NCBI RefSeq assembly: GCF_001999965.1
Contig: NZ_CP019646.1
Span: forward strand, 3,100,001 to 3,164,000
Source of the DNA: Limihaloglobus sulfuriphilus
GTDB lineage: Bacteria; Planctomycetota; Phycisphaerae; Sedimentisphaerales; Sedimentisphaeraceae
Length of the DNA stretch: 64,000 bases
Direction of reading: 5' to 3'
Shown here: one piece after another, positions 25,169-34,166 of the stretch
Layout: each line of letters begins with the position of its first letter
How positions within the stretch are numbered: the stretch's first letter is position 1
The notes under the pieces: model-generated
The model's input: the letters and a program-made list of their open reading frames with translations, nothing else
What the model was told of the DNA's origin: nothing
Database searches by the model: none
Made by a program: the position numbers and the translations under genes

Positions 25169-26998
25169 TTACCATTTATCTTTTACCTGTATCCGGAAAC
25201 CAACTCTGTTGCTGACTATCTTGGGTGAGTCGTATTCCTTTGTAATGTAATGCCTTAGTGCCTGTACGGCGGTTGAGCGTTTTCCCGTTGATAGGGGTAC
25301 TATTTTGCTGTATGGCAGTTTCGGCAGCTCGGAGTTCTCTATGGATATTCCCGAGGTCTGAAGTGCCAGCACGCAGTACATCTTGTAGTTGTCCATCGAT
25401 TCAAGCTCCCGTATCGACCGCAGGGCCGAGTCAAGATTTATCGGCATATACCTGTGTGAGTTGTACTGCGCCATCATATTGCGGTACTGCGGACCTCCGG
25501 CGACTGTGAGAGTATAAGCGCCGGGCTCGATATCTTCGGGCAGTTCAAATTCGAGCGGCCTGCTGATAGTCTGGGCAAGCGGCGATTTTATAATAACATC
25601 CGCCCTTACTGTATCTCCAGGTGTGAGCCTGACATCACGTATGATAACATCTGCGATTGCGGCGGTTGTATCTTCATTGCTCATATTCATATAAACTTCG
25701 ATACCGGTGATGTCCGGCCGCTCGTAAGGGTTATTCATCAGAAGCATGATCGGTTCAATAATTGAATACGCTGCGTCGCTGATGCCCCGCTGTGAAGTGG
25801 TCTTTTCTATAACAAGATCCTCGCGGCCTTCGATACCAATACGCACCTTTGAGCTGATGGTGTGTTCATTTGGCAGCTCTCCGCGGGACATAAGAGCGCC
25901 GGCAGAGGCACTGCCCGAGAGCATAGGTGTGTAGTATTTGTCCACAGCCACCTGGCAATTGTATTCCCTCGTCCGCTGGTCGTTGAACCTGTCGATTGTA
26001 ATTTTCAGCGGTATCATCGGGGCTTCTTCTCCGATGACGCCGTAGATACCGGTAGATTCATCCGCCCGCAGCGATCCGATAATCTGCCCTGCGGCTCCAT
26101 ACTTAAATGAGCTGACATGACTGGCAACGACCATGTGAACGTAACCTGTTGACATAGGTAGGTTTACTTCTCCCATACCCTCAAAAGCATGGCCAAAGGC
26201 ATATACCTTGTCGCCGTCAACCTCGGTAATCGTACCGATGGCAGACATCCTGATATCTCCCTCTACCAGGGGAACAGCGACGATAGAACCGGGCTCGAAA
26301 TTGGGTGTGAGAGTGTAATCTTCGGCTGATTTGGCAGTTACGCCTGTAATGACATTCATGCCTATCGATTCGGAGAACTTTGACAGAAAATCGCAAGAGC
26401 CGCTTGGCAGGGAAGTTACAAGCGGGGTTTTCAAAGGCTTCATGCTGTAAAGCTCTCTTTTGTCCGGCGTTGCGGCGTTGTCAATGGATTTGCGTAATTC
26501 AGTCAGATTCAAGGGCTTTGAATAGTCTATACTGAAAGAGGAGGATTTATCGGGGCTCTGATCCTGGTAGTTTTCATCAAACTCATAGCCGATACGCAGC
26601 ATCTCTTCGATGGGTGTTACCCCGTAGAGCGGGTCAATCGTATTTGGCCAGCCGAACGCCAAAGCGCCTGCCATACGCCCATCGATATAAACCGGTGAGC
26701 CGCTGCAGCCCTGAACGGCGCCAGTGTGGATAAAACGCTCGTCCGTGCCGACAACAAAAATCGCGTCTTTGCCGGGTTTGTTGTCACGGGCTACGCTGAG
26801 TACCTTTAGCGAGAATTTCTCGATCTTTGTGCCGGCGTAAACACTCAAAGCGTAAGCGTCCATCCCCGGCTTTATCTCATCTAATGATATATACTTAGAG
26901 CGGTCAAGCTCGAAGTCGTCAGCGCCGCGGACTCCGGAGATCGCCGGCAGAGCCAAAAGTACGGCTGCCAGGATCCGGAATTTGCCGTTTCTGATCAT
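25169..26998 (-). CDS. SpoIVB-like (S55) serine peptidase family protein
   Basis: A signal peptide (1-25) is followed by an S55-type domain: AVQGCSGSPVYIDGRMAGAL holds the likely nucleophile Ser99, and VYAFGHAFEGMGEVNLPM is the second conserved block. The family includes SpoIVB, which self-cleaves and triggers sigma factor processing in Bacillus; in non-sporulating phyla the role is unknown. The C-terminal third (beta-rich, ADVIIRDVRLTPGDTVRAD) is outside the peptidase domain. It is exported, 609 residues. Confidence 0.82.
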   Translation of the reverse strand: MIRNGKFRILAAVLLALPAISGVRGADDFELDRSKYISLDEIKPGMDAYALSVYAGTKIEKFSLKVLSVARDNKPGKDAIFVVGTDERFIHTGAVQGCSGSPVYIDGRMAGALAFGWPNTIDPLYGVTPIEEMLRIGYEFDENYQDQSPDKSSSFSIDYSKPLNLTELRKSIDNAATPDKRELYSMKPLKTPLVTSLPSGSCDFLSKFSESIGMNVITGVTAKSAEDYTLTPNFEPGSIVAVPLVEGDIRMSAIGTITEVDGDKVYAFGHAFEGMGEVNLPMSTGYVHMVVASHVSSFKYGAAGQIIGSLRADESTGIYGVIGEEAPMIPLKITIDRFNDQRTREYNCQVAVDKYYTPMLSGSASAGALMSRGELPNEHTISSKVRIGIEGREDLVIEKTTSQRGISDAAYSIIEPIMLLMNNPYERPDITGIEVYMNMSNEDTTAAIADVIIRDVRLTPGDTVRADVIIKSPLAQTISRPLEFELPEDIEPGAYTLTVAGGPQYRNMMAQYNSHRYMPINLDSALRSIRELESMDNYKMYCVLALQTSGISIENSELPKLPYSKIVPLSTGKRSTAVQALRHYITKEYDSPKIVSNRVGFRIQVKDKW

Positions 26999-27118
26999 AA
27001 ATATCCTTTCTATACAGATTATTCAGCTATGATTACTAAGATTGCCGTTATTTATACCATAAACGGCACAACTTACAAGCACACTTTGCAATAATCGCCC
27101 AGATACGGGCTATGCTTA

Positions 27119-27146
27119 TTGACAGCGGTTGTTTTTTTTATATTCT
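27119..27146 (+). promoter_or_regulatory. Candidate promoter for the DUF2062-symporter pair
   Basis: TTGACA (27119-27124) and TATTCT (27141-27146) are 16 bp apart; a perfect TATAAT at 27147 is 22 bp from the -35, too far for ordinary use. Confidence 0.45.
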
Positions 27147-27256
27147 TATAATACGCTGAAGACAAGAATAACGTTTTCACCATTAAGCCAAATCTTCGGC
27201 GCAGTAAGAGGGCAAACCCGGCCATTAAACTAAAACCGTAATTATTGAGCAAAGAT

Positions 27257-27808
27257 ATGCACTACTGGTTTCGATTATGGAAGAAAAAACAGTTTCGCAT
27301 GAAACGAAGCCTCAGAGGAAGCCATATCTTCAGGATATGGGGGCATAAGCTGTTTGCAAATTTTCTCTGGAAGATGGATAAACGCAGTCTTGCCGGCGGG
27401 CTGAGTCTTGGTTTGTTTGTGGCTTTTCTGCCGACAATCGGTTTTCAGATGATTATTGCCGCGTTCGGGGCGATAGTTTTCAAGGTAAACCTGCCGCTGG
27501 CGCTGCTGGCGTGCTGGGTGACAAATCCTTTGACGGCGATACCTATATACACGGCAGAGTGGCGGTTAGGCAGATACATACTTGAGGATTTTGCACTTCT
27601 TAAGGAAACTTTTGACCTTTACAATATGGAAGGCAGAGGTGTGCGGATGATTCTGCACGGTGTCTATATCTGGACCGGCTCGTTTGTTTTTTCATCTGTT
27701 TCCGCGGTTCTGGGCAACATCGGAGTAAGGGTATTGTGGAACCTGCTCTCAATGATAAGAGAAAAGACCAAAAAAAAAAGTGCTGAAAACATGAAAGGGA
27801 TTATATGA
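27257..27808 (+). CDS. DUF2062 membrane protein
   Basis: The Lys/Arg-rich N-terminus is followed by the DUF2062 pattern AGGLSLGLFVAFLPTIGFQM, then LLACWVTNPLTAIPIYTAEW. About three hydrophobic helices are present in 183 residues. The family's function is not known. An in-frame TTG at 27245 is also possible; neither start has a strong ribosome site. Its stop overlaps the next start (ATGA), so it is coupled to the symporter. Confidence 0.8.
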   Translation: MHYWFRLWKKKQFRMKRSLRGSHIFRIWGHKLFANFLWKMDKRSLAGGLSLGLFVAFLPTIGFQMIIAAFGAIVFKVNLPLALLACWVTNPLTAIPIYTAEWRLGRYILEDFALLKETFDLYNMEGRGVRMILHGVYIWTGSFVFSSVSAVLGNIGVRVLWNLLSMIREKTKKKSAENMKGII

Positions 27809-29559
27809 CCGCTATCGATACAATAATTATCGCGGCTTATTTTGTTGTGGTGATGGGGTTGGGTCTGTATTACCAGCGAAGCTCGGCAGCCAGCCTTGAT
27901 TCGTATTTCCTGGGCAATAAGGATATACCCTGGTATCTGCTCGCTTTTTCAGGCAGCGCGACAAACTTTTCTGTCTGCGGCACCGTGTGGCAAATATCGG
28001 TACTGTTTTTTCTCGGCATGAAATCTTTCTATATACACCTGGCCTGGGGCTCTGTAATACCTGCTTTCTGGATGGCGTATGCGGCAATATGGATCAGACG
28101 CTCCAGAGTAATGACCGCGGCAGAGCTGGTACAGCTGAGATTTGGCCCGGGCAGCGGCTCGAGATGTGCCAGGACATCTTATGCACTGCTGGGGGTACTC
28201 GGCGCCGCGGGCATAATCGGCATGGCGTTTGTTGTTCTGGCGGAATTTTCCAAGGTTTACGGACTCCCGCCTGTAAAAACGGCAACCGCAATTACCTTGC
28301 TCACATCAGCTTATGTCTTGCTGGGCGGTTTCAAAGGCGTTATTATAACCGACTTTATACAAAGCATACTCCTGGCTCTAAGCGGTATTGTAATGGCTGT
28401 GATAGCTTACAGGGTGGTTGACCCGCAGATACTGGCTGAAAATATAGGCAATATTGATGACTGGCTTTCGCTGGGGATTCCTGAAAAAACAAATGTGCCG
28501 GAGTATGAGAACTTCAGGTCAATCACTTTATCCCGAATGTTTATCGGTACTATGCTTTGCTTTACCGTGACCGCCGGCGGTTTCGGAGAACAGAGATTTT
28601 TAGCCGCGAAAAGCACCGCGGAGGCCGCGAAGATAAGCGCATTCTGGAATATTGTTTTGATACCCCGCTGGCTTTTTACCGCCGCGATAGCATTTCTGGG
28701 CTTGTATGCCTTTTCTGATATCAATCGGGACCAGGTAGATCAGCTGCTGCCGATGGTACTGAACAAATATCTTACAACCGGGATTCGGGGGTTAGTGGTT
28801 GTAAGCCTTGTCGCGGCTTTTATGTCAACGATAAGCTCTTTGATAAATTCAGGCGCGTCTATGATGATGCGGGACATTATACAGCCCTTATTAAAAACCG
28901 GCGACGGGGAAAAACGGCTTGTATGGCTCAGTTATTTAAGCACTGCAATAATAATCGCGGCGGGTCTTGCAATTGGGATAATAAGCTGCAGTTATTCAAC
29001 TTTGAACAGCCTCTGGAGCTGGATTATGGCCGGACTGGGAGCATCGGTAATCTTTCCAAACGTGCTGAGGTGGTACTGGTGGCGGGTGAACGGCTGGGGG
29101 TTTATGACGGGTTTCTTTTCTGGTCTGGTTGTAGCCTTGCTGATGCTGATCCCGAATTTCCCGTTATCAGATAACGCAATGTCGATTCTGTGTGTATTGG
29201 TTTCCGGTGCGGGCTGTGTTATCGGATCGCTTCTAACCGAGCCTGTTAAAGAGGATTACATCAACGAATTCTATAAAAGGGTGCGGCCTTTTGGTTTTTG
29301 GAAGAAAGTGTACAAACGCCTTGGAATGAGTGAACAGGACCATAAAAAACGTTCAGATAATCCATATCTTGTGTTCTTCAACGCAATTATAGCGGGTATT
29401 GCACTTCACGCCTATTACATGTGCTCCATTTATGTTGTCGGCCATTTTTTCAAAGAAACCCTTATCTCCCTGGCTGTCGCGGCAGTCACTTCAATCGTTT
29501 TGTATTTTACATGGTATCGCATGACCATTCTCAAAGAACAAGAGAGCAAAGAAGAATAA
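27805..29559 (+). CDS. Sodium:solute symporter (SSS family)
   Basis: The 584-residue protein has about 14 hydrophobic helices and the SSS signs YFLGNKDIPWYLLAFSGSATNFS near the N-terminus, GGFKGVIITDFIQ, and the sodium-site region VAAFMSTISSLINSGASM (about 333-350). It probably imports a sugar or organic acid with Na+. The substrate cannot be read from the sequence; the sulfatase and glycosidase genes nearby suggest a carbohydrate. Start overlaps the DUF2062 stop. Confidence 0.88.
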   Translation: MTAIDTIIIAAYFVVVMGLGLYYQRSSAASLDSYFLGNKDIPWYLLAFSGSATNFSVCGTVWQISVLFFLGMKSFYIHLAWGSVIPAFWMAYAAIWIRRSRVMTAAELVQLRFGPGSGSRCARTSYALLGVLGAAGIIGMAFVVLAEFSKVYGLPPVKTATAITLLTSAYVLLGGFKGVIITDFIQSILLALSGIVMAVIAYRVVDPQILAENIGNIDDWLSLGIPEKTNVPEYENFRSITLSRMFIGTMLCFTVTAGGFGEQRFLAAKSTAEAAKISAFWNIVLIPRWLFTAAIAFLGLYAFSDINRDQVDQLLPMVLNKYLTTGIRGLVVVSLVAAFMSTISSLINSGASMMMRDIIQPLLKTGDGEKRLVWLSYLSTAIIIAAGLAIGIISCSYSTLNSLWSWIMAGLGASVIFPNVLRWYWWRVNGWGFMTGFFSGLVVALLMLIPNFPLSDNAMSILCVLVSGAGCVIGSLLTEPVKEDYINEFYKRVRPFGFWKKVYKRLGMSEQDHKKRSDNPYLVFFNAIIAGIALHAYYMCSIYVVGHFFKETLISLAVAAVTSIVLYFTWYRMTILKEQESKEE

Positions 29560-29736
29560 CAAATCTGCTGCCGGCGCTTTGCCGCCCTATCAGAGCCATT
29601 CCGACGTGTATCGGGATAAAAGAGCGATTAGCCGCGAACGTTCTTGGCGATTTTTCAAAAAACAGTTGAACCGCGTTTTTCGATAACTTATAATCAGTTT
29701 AAAATTGCTAAGTATTATAAATTAAAGGAGTTTCAA

Positions 29737-30828
29737 ATGAAAAAAGGACTGATTCTCACCATCGTACTATCTTCAATTCTCAGCAGCAGTTTTGCCGTGC
29801 TTTCGGGCAGCGGTACGGAGGCCGAGCCGTATCTTATCCAGAACCTGGCGGATTTTAACGAGTTTCGCAGTAACTTTGACTACCGCGCCGAAGGTGTTTA
29901 CTCTAAACTCATGACAGATATTGATTTAAGCGGCCAGAGCTATACGTCGGCGATTGTCACGGGCTACTTTTACGGCATATTTGACGGCAACAACCGAACA
30001 ATTGTAAACGCCGCGCTCACCAGTGCCAATGGCGGGTTGTTCTATTATGTTTACGGTACCGTTAAAAACCTTCAGCTTACGGGAATCGCCTTCTCGGGCA
30101 ACGCTGCCGCGGGGATTTGCGGTAAAGTTGACAATGTAAGCTCTCTAATTGAAAACTGTTATGTCCAGGGAACTCTCTCGGGCTTTAATGTCGGCGGTAT
30201 CACCTCGAACAATTCAGGCACAATCACGGGCTGTTTTGCCGATTGCCAAAGCTCTGGCACCAGCCATTCGGGGAATATTGCAGCATCAAACTATGGTATA
30301 ATAGAAAACTGCTATTCATCCGGCACGCTGACAGCCACGACGGACGGCTATTTCGGCGGGCTTGTCGGCTATAACGTTGAAGGCCATATCAGCAAATGCT
30401 ACTCTGAAGTCGAGCTGATAAACGAAAATCCAACTTACTATCACTGCGCATTTGTCGGCAGACAGACCGGAACAGTCCGCGACTGCTTCTGGAACGCGGA
30501 CGTAAACCCCGGTCTGGAAGGATACAAGCTGTCAACCAGCGATACCACCGCCACCGGACTGACAGCGGCTCAGATGCTTGTTGAGTCAAACTTTACAAAT
30601 GCCGGCTGGGATTTTGCCGGCGAGACGGCAAACGGAACGGATGATATCTGGATGATGCCCGAATCCGGAACCGGGCCGGTATTTAGCTGGATACACAACG
30701 GGACATACTGCCTCAACCCCCAGAGCGGTGATGTAACCGGTGATTGTGTTGTTGACCTTGCGGATTTTGCACTGATGGCGGCAAACTGGCTCGGCTGCGG
30801 ATACGCCAATCAGCAGCTGTGTCCGTAA
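29737..30828 (+). CDS. Secreted GLUG-repeat protein with dockerin-like tail
   Basis: The ATG at 29737 has AAAGGAG 7 nt upstream and opens a signal peptide (1-20); the frame is open to 29644 but without support. The middle is a right-handed beta-helix with GLUG-type repeats: GGLFYYVYGTVKNLQLTG, GGITSNNSGTITGCFAD, GGLVGYNVEGHISKCYS. The tail GDVTGDCVVDLADFALMA is the Asp-rich dockerin-like module seen in other exported proteins of this window. A surface or adhesive role is likely. Confidence 0.8.
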   Translation: MKKGLILTIVLSSILSSSFAVLSGSGTEAEPYLIQNLADFNEFRSNFDYRAEGVYSKLMTDIDLSGQSYTSAIVTGYFYGIFDGNNRTIVNAALTSANGGLFYYVYGTVKNLQLTGIAFSGNAAAGICGKVDNVSSLIENCYVQGTLSGFNVGGITSNNSGTITGCFADCQSSGTSHSGNIAASNYGIIENCYSSGTLTATTDGYFGGLVGYNVEGHISKCYSEVELINENPTYYHCAFVGRQTGTVRDCFWNADVNPGLEGYKLSTSDTTATGLTAAQMLVESNFTNAGWDFAGETANGTDDIWMMPESGTGPVFSWIHNGTYCLNPQSGDVTGDCVVDLADFALMAANWLGCGYANQQLCP

Positions 30829-30835
30829 ATTAGAA

Positions 30836-32431
30836 TTATTTCACTGTTATTATCGCCCAGGTTTCAACAGCGGGCAGGCTCACGGTGCAGGTATCGGATT
30901 TTTGGGTAACTGCAAAGGCGGTTTCCTCTTGTTTGTCGTTGAAGATCACATCAATCTCGAGCTCTTCACCGCCGGATTTGAAGCTGCTTTTATTTAGCGT
31001 TATTTCAAGGGGTTTAGTGTTCTGTTCGTCCCACTCGACAACGTGAATAACCGCCGGCGCATCTGGTTTGCCCGGCTGAACGCGAACCGCTGCGCAGACT
31101 TTGCCCGAGCCGCCCTGTATGGCAACCGGTGCGGGCTTGTTATCATCTCGAGGCGGGATTTCATAGCCGCAGGTATTCGCCGCAGCGTAACCATCGAAAA
31201 GGGCGGCGTTTTCACGGATCATTTTAAAGAGGTAGGCGTAGTCCTCGGGTTTGCCGAAATATCTGGGGTTGTCTCTGGGCATGTATATATCCCAGGGAAC
31301 CATCATGTGCCCGCCGAAGGCATAGCTTGAGGCGATACACTTTCGCACAAGGTGTTTGAGGTGGGGGTATTCCTTGTCCCAGTCGGTAACGCCGGCCCTG
31401 TCGTGGGGTTTGGGCATGGTGAAAATCTGCGCCTTGCCTGTTTGCGCAGATTTGCGGAAAATATCATACAGATATGCCGGCGAGGCATTTGGGTATGAAA
31501 GCTCTCGGATTCCAAAATCGAATGTATCCATGGGAGTTCCCTCGACGGCGGGTATGCCATTGCACGATATGGGTATATAGCGGCCCGCGTATTCGTTGAG
31601 CTCTTTTCTGCATTCAGCGAGGAACTGCCGGACAGACTGCTGCTGAAACAGCTCAAACTCTTTGCGGAGCTCTTCGGGGGCCTGCCGCAGGTTTTGATCT
31701 TTGACATGTTCGAGGACGTATTGTTTTATATCGAAAAACGGAATCGGTGCCGTTTCGTCTGCGCGCCGGATAAACTTGTGTTCTTCGAGAGAGAAGACTT
31801 TCCCTTTTTCAGCGAGGAATTTGCTGAATCCCCTGACGCAATCATCGCAGAAACAGCCCGGGCCGGTGTTGTTCGGGCCTGCCTTGCCGGGCTTCCAGAG
31901 AACAGCATGGCCGTTCATTCGCTGGTCGTCATGCTGAAATGAGCTCGGCTTGAGGTCGGCGTAGTATTTCGCCCACGCCATCCATGCTTCGCGCCAGCCG
32001 TCTGTGCTGCAGCAGCCCCAGTTTGTGCCCTCCCACGTCATCCAGGGCGCGGTAATCTTGTTGCCGTGGACATCAACCATCCGCCCTTTGTCCCAGGTAT
32101 CGCCGCCGGGCTCGTCGCTCATGTTGGCGTTGAGTGTCGGCTGGATATCCAGACCCGCCGCCCTTATCTTTTCCACCCAGGCGGTATTCGTGTACGGATA
32201 CACCCAGTCCAGACGCGTCGCGTGAATCGCCTGGGCCGCGAGAATCGTGTTGTCCATTACCGTCTCGCCCTCGTGCGGCATCACCGAACGCATACAAACA
32301 TCGCTGAGCCGCGGCAGGTAATCGGCGCGCTCAAACTCGGGCTCGATATCGTAAACGGTTTCGATTACACCAATAACTGTTGGGACACAAACGAGTGTTA
32401 ATATTAAAACAGGGATGCATAAATTCTGCAT
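30836..32431 (-). CDS. Exported protein, possible TIM-barrel glycoside hydrolase
   Basis: A signal peptide (1-22) leads a ~400-residue domain that reads like a (beta/alpha)8 hydrolase: HATRLDWVYPYTNTAW, then a Cys-containing loop GPGCFCDDCVRGFSKFL, ISCNGIP and GGHMMVPWDIYMPRDN. A beta-sandwich C-terminus follows (VIHVVEWDEQNTKPLEITL). I cannot assign it to a CAZy family; acidic residues that could be catalytic are present, but not provably so. It is convergent with the GLUG gene (7 bp between stops). Confidence 0.55.
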   Translation of the reverse strand: MQNLCIPVLILTLVCVPTVIGVIETVYDIEPEFERADYLPRLSDVCMRSVMPHEGETVMDNTILAAQAIHATRLDWVYPYTNTAWVEKIRAAGLDIQPTLNANMSDEPGGDTWDKGRMVDVHGNKITAPWMTWEGTNWGCCSTDGWREAWMAWAKYYADLKPSSFQHDDQRMNGHAVLWKPGKAGPNNTGPGCFCDDCVRGFSKFLAEKGKVFSLEEHKFIRRADETAPIPFFDIKQYVLEHVKDQNLRQAPEELRKEFELFQQQSVRQFLAECRKELNEYAGRYIPISCNGIPAVEGTPMDTFDFGIRELSYPNASPAYLYDIFRKSAQTGKAQIFTMPKPHDRAGVTDWDKEYPHLKHLVRKCIASSYAFGGHMMVPWDIYMPRDNPRYFGKPEDYAYLFKMIRENAALFDGYAAANTCGYEIPPRDDNKPAPVAIQGGSGKVCAAVRVQPGKPDAPAVIHVVEWDEQNTKPLEITLNKSSFKSGGEELEIDVIFNDKQEETAFAVTQKSDTCTVSLPAVETWAIITVK

Positions 32432-32448
32432 GTAAAACTCCTTATTAT

Positions 32449-33192
32449 TTATTTTCCGGAATTAAATTTTACCAGTTTAGACCAATCTATTTCACCATTA
32501 TCAAAACAAAAATTATTAGCAAATTCTTTAGTGAACACATTTATCATACGATTGTAAGAATCTGCAAAATCTGCGTTTCTTTCTTTCGCTTTGTGACCTA
32601 AAGGTTCAATAATATCAACGTAAAGGTTTGTGTCACCTGATATGAATTCCCAGAAATCCTGCCCACAATATTTGAAATGGGTTCCGTAATCACTGATTCT
32701 GGATTTGCCATAACAACAACCATTCACCGCTTCTATAGTTAAACCTGAATTGCTTGTTCTAAGTGTTTTACGTGCAGCGGCAAAATCCGTTTTCATTTTT
32801 GCAATCTGACTGCTGTTTCCCCAGTTCGGCCCAGATTTTATTGCAACAATATACCTGGTACCATCTTTGTCAAACTCAAGATCAATACCTGTTATCCCTG
32901 ATTTCCAGCCGCTATAAACCAAACTATTAATGAATATGGCAAGCCCTTCAAGCCAGTCCCCGAATATGGTTTCCTCGTGGGAAGAGATAAATGCGTCAAC
33001 AAGGCTTCTTACAATGAGCTCAGAAGTACAGATTTGTTTTGCTTTGAAAAGATATGGATTTTTTCTTTTTAAAACCTTTGTGAGTTTAAGCTGATCAAGG
33101 CAGTCAATTCTTTTTTGGTGAAAAACACCTATATTCTCTTCAACGTACTGCGTAACTTTTGCTGTCAGATGATTGCTCATATCGATCCTCAA
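32449..33192 (-). CDS. Type II restriction endonuclease, EcoO109I/PmeII-like
   Basis: The central segment GIDLEFDKDGTRYIVAIKSG followed by PNWGNSSQIAKMKTDF matches the EcoO109I-like endonucleases (PF14511 type), where an aspartate and a lysine of a PD-(D/E)XK-like site lie 10-20 residues apart. No acidic residue stands two before the lysine, so the site is a variant. It starts within the last 53 bp of the methyltransferase gene. It is AT-richer than the flanking genes, fitting transfer. The target sequence is unknown. The inner ATG at 33180 (MSNHL) is also possible. Confidence 0.7.
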   Translation of the reverse strand: MRIDMSNHLTAKVTQYVEENIGVFHQKRIDCLDQLKLTKVLKRKNPYLFKAKQICTSELIVRSLVDAFISSHEETIFGDWLEGLAIFINSLVYSGWKSGITGIDLEFDKDGTRYIVAIKSGPNWGNSSQIAKMKTDFAAARKTLRTSNSGLTIEAVNGCCYGKSRISDYGTHFKYCGQDFWEFISGDTNLYVDIIEPLGHKAKERNADFADSYNRMINVFTKEFANNFCFDNGEIDWSKLVKFNSGK

Positions 33193-34036
33193 AAAGGGGC
33201 AGATTCATAGATTGCATTTCTGTAGAGACCATATCAAAATACTCTTCAACCGTATCAATTCCAATGGAATTTCTGCTCATTCTGTTCGCTACTATGTTGG
33301 TAGTTCCAGAGCCCATGAAAGGATCAAGTACTGTGTCTCCGGTTTTAGTGAACAGTTTTATGAACCATTCGGGCAGAGCCTGAGGAAATGCGGCGCTGTG
33401 GTTCTTGTTGTTGCATTCGGTAGCTAAGTGTAATACGTTTGAGGGGTATGCCTTATCTCTGCTTAGCCAGTTGGATATATTCTTACCAAAACCGCTTCCA
33501 ACCCTTGAATTGTCTCTCCTTTTATCTGTATCGCTCAGATTTTTCAGTCTGGTGTCGGCCCAGTCTCCCATCGGCACCATGACTTCTTCCTGATACATAT
33601 TGAATTTTTTGTTTTTGTTGAACTGCAAGAGCCTTTCCCATGCATCCCTGAAGCGATTTGGCCATTTACCGGGATAGCAATTTTTTTTATGCCAAATAAA
33701 CTCTTCTGTCCACAGCCAGCCTTGTTTCTGCATTTCAAGTATTAGTTCTATCACATAAGTACTTCTCTGCCCGTCTATTACCTTTTCTTTTATGTTCAGA
33801 ACAAATGTCCCCGTTGGTTTCAAAACCCGTAAAAGCTCTTGAGATATCGGAAGAAACCATTCGACATATTTCTTTGGGTGGATTCCACCGTAAGTGTTTC
33901 TCCTCTGGTCAGCGTACGGAGGAGAGGTGATAATCAGGTCTATGCTATTATCCTCTATGTTCTTAAGGACATATTTGCTGTCCCCAAGATACAAATCTGT
34001 TCTAATATCAAGATAGGAAAAACTTTTAACTTTCAT
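33140..34036 (-). CDS. DNA methyltransferase, beta class (N4-cytosine type likely)
   Basis: The catalytic motif LIITSPPYADQRRNTYGG (about 34-51) precedes the SAM-binding DPFMGSGTTNIVANRM (about 242-257), the order of beta-class N-methyltransferases. A TSPPY motif favours N4-methylcytosine. It protects DNA from the partner endonuclease, whose start it overlaps by 53 bp, so the two are a co-transcribed pair with the modification gene first. Confidence 0.88.
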   Translation of the reverse strand: MKVKSFSYLDIRTDLYLGDSKYVLKNIEDNSIDLIITSPPYADQRRNTYGGIHPKKYVEWFLPISQELLRVLKPTGTFVLNIKEKVIDGQRSTYVIELILEMQKQGWLWTEEFIWHKKNCYPGKWPNRFRDAWERLLQFNKNKKFNMYQEEVMVPMGDWADTRLKNLSDTDKRRDNSRVGSGFGKNISNWLSRDKAYPSNVLHLATECNNKNHSAAFPQALPEWFIKLFTKTGDTVLDPFMGSGTTNIVANRMSRNSIGIDTVEEYFDMVSTEMQSMNLPLFEDRYEQSSDSKSYAVR

Positions 34037-34166
34037 GAGATTATTTTATCATAAAATCAATGAGTTTCAAAACAAAATAAAACATATTTTATTCTAAGGG
34101 ATTTCTGCACATGTGTCAGTAGGTTTTTTGTTCCTGCTGAGTTGTCAGATGTAAGTTTTTATTATA

